A stretch of DNA of 6,593 nucleotides from CAYTGR01 sp964437445 (lineage in GTDB: Bacteria > Chloroflexota > Anaerolineae > B4-G1 > SLSP01). A model generated the notes under the pieces. It searched no databases and was not told the DNA's origin. It was given only the letters and a program-made list of their open reading frames with translations. Below, one piece after another: positions 1-4,260 of the stretch (position 1 is the first letter of the stretch; the number at the start of each line of letters is the position of its first letter). The stretch spans positions 1-6,593 of the forward strand of contig CAYTGR010000105.1 in the NCBI GenBank assembly GCA_964437445.1, written 5' to 3'. Position numbers and translations under genes: made by a program.

Positions 1-48
1 GTGAGCGGTAAGCAGGCACTGCTACCTGCTGCTCTCTGCTTACTCCTT
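1..48. repeat. Short degenerate intergenic repeat with inverted arms
   Basis: This left-edge stretch is built from variants of CTGCT/CTGCTTAC and their complement. GTAAGCAG at 8-15 is the exact reverse complement of CTGCTTAC at 36-43, and AGCAGG at 11-16 is the complement of CCTGCT at 25-30. The pyrimidine-rich half can be read as near-heptamers (CACTGCT, ACCTGCT, GCTCTCT, GCTTACT). I recall similar filler between genes in Chloroflexota and some cyanobacteria, but only about 48 nt are visible, so the family assignment is weak. No upstream gene can enter except in frame 1, because the other two + frames stop within the first 11 bases. Confidence 0.4.
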
Positions 49-78
49 AACTGGTTTCTATTTTCAGAGGAGCATTGT

Positions 79-210
79 ATGTATCAAAAATTACTCAATT
101 TTTTCTTTCTTCTTCCTGTTGCACGGGAAGAAGGGGCATTTCAGGCCAAATGCACAGCCCGGCCTGAACAAGAAATGTCCCGAAGGAAAACCTTGCCGGC
201 CTGCGACTAA
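79..210 (+). CDS. Possible 43-codon small ORF, doubtful
   Basis: An ATG at 79 lies 6 nt after a good Shine-Dalgarno match (GAGGAG, 67-72) and opens a 43-codon frame ending in TAA at 208-210. The product starts MYQKLLNFFFLLPVAREEG: a short hydrophobic stretch, then a charged tail with two cysteines. The same frame is open back to base 1. I recognise no family. The DNA is more AT-rich than the real genes, and most of the frame lies inside overlapping inverted repeats (109-181), which is more typical of a structured leader RNA than of a protein. It could be a small membrane peptide, a leader peptide or chance. Confidence 0.2.
   Translation: MYQKLLNFFFLLPVAREEGAFQAKCTARPEQEMSRRKTLPACD
109..181 (+). 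promoter_or_regulatory. Strongly folded leader with competing hairpins
   Basis: The first hairpin pairs CTTCTTCCTG (109-118) with CGGGAAGAAG (124-133) around loop TTGCA: ten pairs, one of them a G-T wobble. Just downstream three helices compete for the same bases: GCATTT 136-141 with AAATGC 148-153; TTCAGGCC 140-147 with GGCCTGAA 161-168; and GGGGCATTTC 133-142 with GAAATGTCCC 172-181 (one wobble). The last can stack on AGGCC/GGCCT (143-147/161-165). There is no T-tract after any stem, so this is not a standard terminator. Mutually exclusive stems 85-155 nt upstream of the sigma factor start would suit a 5' UTR control element, but I recognise no known riboswitch class and the transcription start is unknown. 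Confidence 0.4.
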
Positions 211-214
211 CATT

Positions 215-228
215 ACAGATAACAGATA
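215..228. repeat. Tandem heptamer ACAGATA x2
   Basis: Two adjacent perfect copies of ACAGATA (215-221 and 222-228) lie about 38 nt upstream of the sigma factor start. They could be an operator half-site pair or part of a promoter. They could also be chance, since the unit is short and present only twice. Confidence 0.3.
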
Positions 229-245
229 CGGCGCAAGGTGATAAG

Positions 246-269
246 ATGACAGGGCAAAAGAAAGCATGA
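246..269 (+). CDS. Seven-codon leader ORF coupled to the sigma factor start
   Basis: ATG at 246 is preceded by AAGGTGAT (235-242), a strong match to the anti-Shine-Dalgarno sequence, with AAGGTG ending 5 nt before the ATG. The ORF encodes MTGQKKA and stops at TGA 267-269, which overlaps the sigma factor ATG (266-268) in an ATGA junction. The sigma factor start itself has only purine-rich sequence in front of it, so ribosomes may load at 246 and re-initiate at 266. This fits translational coupling or a leader-peptide arrangement. The ORF is very short, so chance is possible. The alternative is that the AAGGTGAT site serves ATG 266 directly at an unusually long distance. Confidence 0.35.
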   Translation: MTGQKKA

Positions 270-835
270 AGTCTGACGCAACCGACGATTTAGCCCTGGC
301 CCGGCGTGTAGCGGCAGGGGACGAGGCCGCGTTGAGCGATTTTTACGAACGCTACGCCGATCCGCTCTTCGCGTTCATCTTCCACCATCTGGAATCCGCT
401 CGTGCCGACGCCGAGGAGCTCTGGCAGGATACCCTGCTGGCGGCGCTCCGTTCGTTGCCGGCCTACCGGGGTCAGAGCGCGCTCTTCACCTGGCTCTGCA
501 GCATCGCGCGCCACAAGCTGGCCGACTACTACCGCCGCCGGGGGCTGGGGGCCGAGGTCTTCTCGGACCTGCCGGAGGGTGATCTGGCGCAGCTGATGTC
601 GGCCGCGCCGCTGCCCGAGGCGGTGCTGTTGCAGCGCGCCACCCGGCTCCAGGTAGTGACGGCGCTGGGGACGCTGCCCGCCGAGTACCGCACGGCGCTG
701 GTCGCGCGCTACGTGGAAGAACTGAGCGTGGAGGCGGTGAGCCGCCGCCTGGGCCGCACCTACAAGGCCACCGAATCGCTCCTTTCACGGGCCAGGGAAG
801 CGTTCCGCCAGGCGTTGCATCAGGCCGAACGGTGA
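266..835 (+). CDS. ECF-type RNA polymerase sigma factor (sigma-70 family)
   Basis: The 189-aa product has the two-domain layout of extracytoplasmic-function sigma factors, which bind core RNA polymerase in the cytoplasm and direct it to a dedicated promoter set. Sigma region 2 spans about residues 25-92: FYERYADPLFAFIFHHL, then an AEELWQDTLLAALRSLPAYRG core-binding segment, then the WLCSIARHKLADYYRRRG segment that melts and contacts the -10 element. After a short linker, region 4 spans about 128-184 (LGTLPAEYRTALVARYV, then a helix-turn-helix around LSVEAVSRRLGRTYKATESL, ending LLSRAREAFRQAL). Length is normal and no long C-terminal extension (SnoaL or TPR) is present. The start at 266 gives a normal N-terminus but has a weak ribosome site of its own (see the leader ORF). 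The gene is first in an operon with two membrane-protein genes, so a membrane-linked signal probably controls it. Confidence 0.95.
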   Translation: MKSDATDDLALARRVAAGDEAALSDFYERYADPLFAFIFHHLESARADAEELWQDTLLAALRSLPAYRGQSALFTWLCSIARHKLADYYRRRGLGAEVFSDLPEGDLAQLMSAAPLPEAVLLQRATRLQVVTALGTLPAEYRTALVARYVEELSVEAVSRRLGRTYKATESLLSRAREAFRQALHQAER

Positions 836-842
836 AAAAAGG

Positions 843-846
843 GGAG
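843..846 (+). promoter_or_regulatory. Shine-Dalgarno GGAG that favours ATG 853 over GTG 832
   Basis: GGAG within GGGGAGAG (841-848) lies 6 nt before ATG 853. The in-frame GTG at 832, which overlaps the sigma factor stop, has only a weak CAGG (821-824) upstream. The site therefore favours initiation at 853. Confidence 0.55.
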
Positions 847-852
847 AGCAAG

Positions 853-1197
853 ATGGACGAGGACGAACGGCTCCTGGAAGAAAATACGGCGCGGCTGTTG
901 CAAGCCGGGATGGGGGGCGCAGCGCAGCCTGATCTGGCGCGACGGGCAGCGACCTTTCGCCGGTTGCAGCAGGAGCTGCGCGCCCGTCGCGCCCCGGAGT
1001 TCCCTGAAGCGGCCTTAGTGGCCCTGGGGGCGCTCTGGTGCTGCCTGGCAGTCTGGCTGACCGTCCAGGCACTCCAGGGTGGCGCGATAGCCAGCTCGCC
1101 GGTCGCGCCGCTGCTTGTGGCCTGGTTGGCGCTCAATGTCGCCTTGACGCCGGTCGCCAGTCTGGTGATTTTAGCAAGGAGAAAAAGCCATGAGTGA
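853..1197 (+). CDS. Small two-TM protein, candidate anti-sigma factor
   Basis: The 114-aa product has a charged, helical N-terminal part of about 50 residues (MDEDERLLEENTARLLQAG, then a basic ARRAATFRRLQQELRARR stretch), followed by two membrane segments at about 54-74 and 85-107 and a short basic tail. I recognise no named family. Position directly after an ECF sigma gene, small size and a cytoplasmic helical domain joined to membrane helices make an anti-sigma or sigma-regulating role the best inference. The zinc-binding H-x3-C-x2-C motif of classical ZAS anti-sigma factors is absent; the only cysteines (CC) lie in the first membrane helix. A GTG at 832 would add seven residues and a 4-bp stop/start overlap with the sigma gene, but ATG 853 has the better ribosome site. 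The gene overlaps the next one by 8 nt, which implies coupled translation. Confidence 0.75.
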   Translation: MDEDERLLEENTARLLQAGMGGAAQPDLARRAATFRRLQQELRARRAPEFPEAALVALGALWCCLAVWLTVQALQGGAIASSPVAPLLVAWLALNVALTPVASLVILARRKSHE

Positions 1198-1939
1198 CCG
1201 AACCTTATCTATCAAAAGAATACTGCCGTGGGTGGCCCTGATCGGTGGGGTGATCGCGCTGGCCTGTGCCGTCGCCCTGACCCAGATCCGGAACGCCGCG
1301 CTCACCGATACCGGCGTGACCCGCCCGGCCGTGGTCGCTACTTTAGATCGGCTTCAGGCGTTGCAGCCCGGTCGTCTGGAAGATCCAGCCTTTCAGCAGG
1401 CGGTGAAGGCCGCGCTGGACGAGCCTTACGTGGCGACGGTCTGGCTCTTCGCCCCTGACGGGCAGATCGTCTGGGCCGGTGGGAGCACTGCCCAATCAGC
1501 GCCAGCGCCGGGCACCGCGGCAGAACGGGCGACGGCCGAGACGCGCCGAATCCTGGCGACGTTGCCGGAAGAGACGCTGAGCGCCGAACAGCGCACACTC
1601 CTGCTCGCCGCCTCGGCCATTCAGGCCGAAGGGGAACACAACGACGTCTACCGCCACCTGGTGCGCCCCATCGCCGCGCCGGATGGAACCATGGTCGCGT
1701 TAGTCGGCATCGCCTACGACGTGAGCGACTGGGCCGGCACGCCCAGTGCCGGCTGGGTGGCGTTGCTTGCAGGCGGTCTGGGCGGCTTTGGCCTTTACTG
1801 GCTGGCATTGCCGCTCTGGGTCTGGCTGGACGCGCGCCAGCGCGGTGAGCGCGCCTGGGTTTGGGCCGTCTTCGTGCTCATCGGTAACCTGGTGGCGCTG
1901 CTGGCCTACCTGCTTGTCCGCCCCCCACGCCCGGCCTGA
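1190..1939 (+). CDS. Three-TM membrane protein with Cache/PAS-like sensor domain
   Basis: The 249-aa protein begins with a membrane helix at about 11-31. A roughly 150-residue extracytoplasmic region follows and looks like a small Cache/PAS sensor fold: VWLFAPDGQIVWAGG (84-98) and VRPIAAPDGTMVALVGIAY (158-176) both resemble the DPDG-type strand-turn-strand of such domains. Two more helices follow (about 189-211 and 223-243), separated by WLDARQRGERAWVW; this C-terminal hairpin recalls the PLDc_N-type two-helix module. There is no kinase, cyclase or HAMP domain, so any signal must pass through the membrane helices, plausibly to the overlapping upstream protein. Start ATG 1190 has AAGGAGA at 1176-1182, with 8 nt between GGAG and the ATG. 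The ligand cannot be told. The membrane layout is fairly sure; the Cache assignment is a pattern judgement. Confidence 0.8.
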   Translation: MSDRTLSIKRILPWVALIGGVIALACAVALTQIRNAALTDTGVTRPAVVATLDRLQALQPGRLEDPAFQQAVKAALDEPYVATVWLFAPDGQIVWAGGSTAQSAPAPGTAAERATAETRRILATLPEETLSAEQRTLLLAASAIQAEGEHNDVYRHLVRPIAAPDGTMVALVGIAYDVSDWAGTPSAGWVALLAGGLGGFGLYWLALPLWVWLDARQRGERAWVWAVFVLIGNLVALLAYLLVRPPRPA

Positions 1940-1956
1940 TCTGCCCGCTCTCCCCC

Positions 1957-1994
1957 CTGACCGCCGACCGCGCCCTTTGCCGGTCGGCGGTCGG
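1957..1994 (+). terminator. GC-rich terminator-like hairpin after the sigma operon
   Basis: GACCGCCGACCG (1959-1970) and CGGTCGGCGGTC (1981-1992) are perfect reverse complements around a 10-nt loop. One T-G and one C-G pair extend the stem to 14 pairs. It begins 17 nt after the stop of the sensor gene. No T-tract follows, so it is either a T-less terminator or a 3'-end stabiliser. The hairpin at 4019-4052 has the same design. Confidence 0.65.
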
Positions 1995-2037
1995 CTATCT
2001 CCTGCTTGTACTTCGATTGCACGCCATCTATCTCCGA

Positions 2038-2061
2038 ATTGTCACACAGACCGGTTACAAT
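2038..2061 (+). promoter_or_regulatory. Weak candidate promoter/operator of the lipoprotein gene
   Basis: TACAAT at 2056-2061 matches the -10 consensus at 5 of 6 positions. TTGTCA at 2039-2044 resembles a -35 box, but the spacer is only 11 nt, too short for a normal sigma70 promoter. No good -35 lies at 16-18 nt. ATTGT (2038-2042) and ACAAT (2057-2061) form an inverted pair, which could be an operator. The rest of the 1940-2133 gap shows only the hairpin at 1957-1994. Confidence 0.2.
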
Positions 2062-2120
2062 GCCCATAGATGGTGAGTGAAGGTGCAGTCAATCCTGCCC
2101 GCTCAATCTTGAATCTGATA

Positions 2121-2126
2121 GGGAGG
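2121..2126 (+). promoter_or_regulatory. Shine-Dalgarno GGGAGG that favours a TTG start
   Basis: GGGAGG ends 1 nt before ATG 2128, too close for initiation, but 7 nt before the in-frame TTG at 2134. This points to TTG 2134 as the start of the lipoprotein gene. Confidence 0.55.
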
Positions 2127-2133
2127 AATGAAC

Positions 2134-3030
2134 TTGTTCAAACGTGGTATAGGGCTAATTTTATTGGGGCTGCTCACGGCTTGCAGCCCGGCAGGGAGCG
2201 TGGTCAGCCCCCTGCCACCGGCGTCTGGTACGCCATCTCCGCTCGTTTCGCCGACGGTCGTCCCGCCAACGGTCACGCTGTATCTCTTCAGCGGACGTCC
2301 CGATCCCGTCTGGACACTGACGGCGGAACAGACCGCCACGTTCACGGAACGCCTGGCGGCGCTCCCGGCGGGAACGCCGCAGGCGGAGCCGGAAGGGCTG
2401 GGCTACCGGGGCCTGGCACTCCAGCTGGCCGATCAGACCATACGGCTGTTCAACGCGGCCGTGCGCGTGGAGCAGAACGGCCAGGTCCGCTGGCTGGCCG
2501 ACCCTCACCAGGCGTTAGCGCTCTGGCTGTTGGCGACCGGTGAACCGGCCATAGGCCAGGACCTGGTCGCCATGCTCCAGCGCGAGCTGGAGGCAGAGCC
2601 GCCCGCGCTGGCGTTCTACCTGCTGGCGCGCTCCGGGTCGGCGGCGGAGGTTGCCTCCACCCCGCCGGCCCTGCTGCCCAGGGCGGCCCAGCCGTTTTTG
2701 ACGCTCAACGACGTGTTGACCTACACTCAGGCCACCCACACCCTCACGATCACGCCTGAAGCGTGGCAGCGCCTGGCCACGTTGGAAGTCCCGGTCAACG
2801 GCCTGCCTTTCGTCCTCTACGTGCGCGGCGAACCGATCTACGCCGGCGCTTTATGGACGCCGGTCTCCTCGCTCAGTTACGACGGCGTAACCATGCTCTG
2901 GCCGTCGGCCCTCACGGAAACGCTCCGGCTTGACCTGGGCTATCCCGGTCCCGCGTTTTTCACCGGGGACGACCCGCGCGCCGATCCTCGCCTCCTGCAG
3001 GTCCTGACCGAAGCCGGGAAGCTGCATTGA
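2134..3030 (+). CDS. Uncharacterised lipoprotein with FSGRPDPxW motif
   Basis: The product is 298 aa from TTG 2134, or 300 aa from ATG 2128. Residues below are numbered from ATG. A short basic and hydrophobic signal (FKRGIGLILLGLLTAC) ends in a lipobox L16-T17-A18-C19, so the mature protein should be lipid-anchored at C19. A Pro/Ser/Thr-rich tether covers about 20-48. The first domain carries LYLFSGRPDPVWTL (51-64), LGYRGLALQL (91-100) and ADPHQALALWLLATG (124-138). This pattern recalls an uncharacterised bacterial family, but I cannot name it. A second region of about 195-300 contains HTLTITPEAWQRLATL, a PFVLYVRGEPIYAGALWTP strand-rich stretch and SSLSYDGVTMLWP. No catalytic motif is evident; a binding or envelope role is only a guess. 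It lies between the sigma operon and the SIMPL gene and may be its own unit. Confidence 0.85.
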   Translation: MFKRGIGLILLGLLTACSPAGSVVSPLPPASGTPSPLVSPTVVPPTVTLYLFSGRPDPVWTLTAEQTATFTERLAALPAGTPQAEPEGLGYRGLALQLADQTIRLFNAAVRVEQNGQVRWLADPHQALALWLLATGEPAIGQDLVAMLQRELEAEPPALAFYLLARSGSAAEVASTPPALLPRAAQPFLTLNDVLTYTQATHTLTITPEAWQRLATLEVPVNGLPFVLYVRGEPIYAGALWTPVSSLSYDGVTMLWPSALTETLRLDLGYPGPAFFTGDDPRADPRLLQVLTEAGKLH

Positions 3031-3186
3031 TAAATCGGACCTTACTATTTCCGAGGAATTCCCCATGAACCGGGGATACCAAACGATTGGGTGAAAATTG
3101 AGCGCTCATCCAAGATAGTGAACTAAAGTTCGCGTTACATTGGCGATTGACAAAAACCCCATTGACTTTCACAAGGAGGAAGTAAC
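3031..3186. other. Intergenic gap between lipoprotein and SIMPL genes
   Basis: This 156-nt AT-richer gap has no ORF of note and no convincing terminator. It contains the palindrome GGAATTCC (3055-3062) and a weak hairpin TCCCC/GGGGA (3060-3064/3072-3076, 7-nt loop). A perfect TTGACA occurs at 3147-3152, but its -10 partner would fall in the ribosome site of the next gene. Co-transcription of the two genes therefore cannot be excluded. Confidence 0.5.
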
Positions 3187-3978
3187 ATGAAACACAAACT
3201 GGTTCTGGCTGCCATTTTGGCAATTGGGTTGCTGGTGGCCCCTGGCGGGATCCTGCCGGTAGCGGCCCAGGAGCAGCTGCCCGACCCCGGCGTCATCACC
3301 GTGACCGGCGAGGCCGAAATTCGCGTGCCGCCCGACGAGGTAGTCATCACCTTAGGGGTGGAGACATCCGACAAAAACTTGCAGACGGCCAAGCGGCAGA
3401 ACGACCAGATCGTCCGCAAGGTACTGGACCTGGCGCGCAGCTACAACATCCCCTCCAACCTGGTCCAGACCGATTACATGAGCATTGAGCCGCGCTACGA
3501 CTCCGGCTACACCCAGCAAAGTTTCGTTGGCTACTTCGTCACCAAGACTGTCGTCGTCACCCTGCGCGACCTGACCAAGTTTGAGGGCTTTCTGGGGGCC
3601 GCGTTAGAGGCCGGCGTCAACTACGTCTACGACATCCAGTTCCGCACGACCACGTTGCGCAGCTATCGCGACGAAGCCCGCGCCCAGGCCATCCGCGCCG
3701 CCCGCGAAAAAGCGACGGCCCTCGCGGCCGAGCTGGGACAGCAGCTGGGCCAGCCGCAATCCATTGACGAGGGCAGTGTGGATTGGTGGTCGGGGTATAG
3801 CTGGTGGGGGCGGCGCTGGGGCAACTCCATGACCCAGAACGTGATCCAGGAGTTTAGCTCGGCCACCCCGCAATTGGAGGGGAGTCTGTCGCCCGGGCAG
3901 ATTAGCATCCGGGCCAGCGTAACCGTCCGCTTTGAGTTCTCGCCGGCGGCCACGCCGTCCCCTCAGGGCCGGCCCTGA
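3187..3978 (+). CDS. Secreted SIMPL-domain (DUF541, YggE-like) protein
   Basis: The 263-aa protein belongs to the SIMPL/DUF541 family (YggE, BP26/OMP28, mouse SIMPL). Bacterial members are periplasmic or secreted and have been linked to oxidative-stress tolerance, but their biochemistry is unsettled. A Sec signal spans 1-27 with probable cleavage at VAA^Q. The family opening is clear at 36-60 (VITVTGEAEIRVPPDEVVI, then a GVET strand). The central helix ARAQAIRAAREKATALAAEL (165-183 region) and the closing strand SPGQISIRASVTVRFEF (235-251) are also typical. A tryptophan-rich insert, DWWSGYSWWGRRWG (199-212), sits before the last strand, followed by a Gln/Ser/Thr-rich stretch. The start is secure: AAGGAGGA (3173-3180) lies 6 nt before ATG 3187. 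Two hairpins follow the stop, so transcription probably ends here. Confidence 0.93.
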   Translation: MKHKLVLAAILAIGLLVAPGGILPVAAQEQLPDPGVITVTGEAEIRVPPDEVVITLGVETSDKNLQTAKRQNDQIVRKVLDLARSYNIPSNLVQTDYMSIEPRYDSGYTQQSFVGYFVTKTVVVTLRDLTKFEGFLGAALEAGVNYVYDIQFRTTTLRSYRDEARAQAIRAAREKATALAAELGQQLGQPQSIDEGSVDWWSGYSWWGRRWGNSMTQNVIQEFSSATPQLEGSLSPGQISIRASVTVRFEFSPAATPSPQGRP

Positions 3979-3984
3979 AGCAGG

Positions 3985-4011
3985 GGGCTGGCGCAGCCCG
4001 GCCTCTTTTTT
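3985..4011 (+). terminator. Rho-independent terminator after the SIMPL gene
   Basis: GGGCT (3985-3989) pairs with AGCCC (3995-3999) around a GGCGC loop. A GC-rich segment and six T residues (4006-4011) follow. It starts 7 nt after the stop codon. The stem is short, and the T-tract begins 6 nt below it, but position and composition fit an intrinsic terminator. Confidence 0.6.
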
Positions 4012-4018
4012 ACCCCTA

Positions 4019-4052
4019 AGGCCGCCGAGAGATTATCCTCTCTCGGCGGCCT
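4019..4052 (+). terminator. Second, perfect 14-bp terminator-like hairpin
   Basis: Positions 4019-4032 are the exact complement of 4039-4052 (core GCCGCCGAGAGA / TCTCTCGGCGGC) around loop TTATCC. It lies 8 nt after the T-tract of the first terminator, giving a tandem arrangement. No T-run follows directly, only a CATTTTC some nucleotides on. It may be a back-up terminator or an RNA-stabilising stem. Confidence 0.65.
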
Positions 4053-4086
4053 CCGCATTTTCAAACAGTGAAATCCCGCTTTCGTA

Positions 4087-4100
4087 ATGCCACCCGGCAT
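4087..4100. repeat. Small perfect hairpin ATGCC/GGCAT
   Basis: ATGCC (4087-4091) pairs with GGCAT (4096-4100) around loop ACCC. It lies in the otherwise gene-free 3979-4260 gap, between the terminator pair and the long dyad at 4132-4179. On its own it could be chance. Confidence 0.25.
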
Positions 4101-4131
4101 CCATCCGGCGTCCTCCCTATTTCAGAACAAC

Positions 4132-4179
4132 GCTTCAGGCCCCGTGGGAACGCTTGCCGGCGTCCCAAACGGCTGAAGC
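4132..4179. repeat. Long imperfect dyad upstream of the ATPase promoter
   Basis: GCTTCAG (4132-4138) pairs with CTGAAGC (4173-4179), CCG (4142-4144) with CGG (4170-4172), TGGG (4145-4148) with CCCA (4164-4167), and ACGC (4150-4153) with GCGT (4160-4163), closing on loop TTGCCG. That is 18 pairs with three small bulges. It ends 13 nt before the TTGACA of the downstream promoter. It could be an operator region, the end of an untranslated RNA or a third terminator; no T-tract follows. The 9-bp sequence CCGGCGTCC inside it (4157-4165) also occurs at 4115-4123. Confidence 0.4.
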
Positions 4180-4192
4180 CGGGCCTGGTGAT

Positions 4193-4220
4193 TTGACAGG
4201 TGACGATTTACCGCCACAAT
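4193..4220 (+). promoter_or_regulatory. Sigma70-type promoter of the ATPase gene
   Basis: A perfect -35 box TTGACA (4193-4198) is followed after 16 nt by CACAAT (4215-4220), which matches the -10 consensus at 4 of 6 positions. Transcription would start near 4226-4228, about 35 nt before ATG 4261. This rules against an in-frame ATG at 4219, which lies inside the -10 box. Confidence 0.5.
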
Positions 4221-4245
4221 GGCCTTACCTGAATACCTGTGCGTT

Positions 4246-4252
4246 GAGGAGG
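4246..4252 (+). promoter_or_regulatory. Shine-Dalgarno GAGGAGG fixing the ATPase start
   Basis: GAGGAGG ends 8 nt before ATG 4261, while the in-frame ATG at 4219 has no comparable site. This fixes 4261 as the preferred start. Confidence 0.75.
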
Positions 4253-4260
4253 TCCATCGT

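Noticed and set aside
486..1136. Long minus-strand open frame of 216 codons opposite the sigma and two-TM genes
   Set aside because: It is antisense to two well-supported genes, and its product is Arg/Pro/Ala/Ser-rich low-complexity sequence typical of the non-coding strand of high-GC genes.
1190..1939. Sensor histidine kinase or diguanylate cyclase reading of the three-TM protein
   Set aside because: The protein ends 6 residues after its last membrane helix and has no H-box, ATP-binding or GGDEF motif.
2070..2543. Plus-strand open frame of 157 codons overlapping the lipoprotein gene
   Set aside because: Its Gly/Arg/Pro-rich product is a shadow of the lipoprotein frame, which has a signal peptide, lipobox and ribosome site.
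3147..3152. Perfect TTGACA as a -35 box for the SIMPL gene
   Set aside because: At 16-18 nt spacing the -10 box would fall at about 3169-3176, in the ribosome site, and nothing there resembles TATAAT.
4219..4221. In-frame upstream ATG for the ATPase gene
   Set aside because: It has no ribosome site and overlaps the -10 box of the best promoter. ATG 4261 has GAGGAGG at 8 nt.
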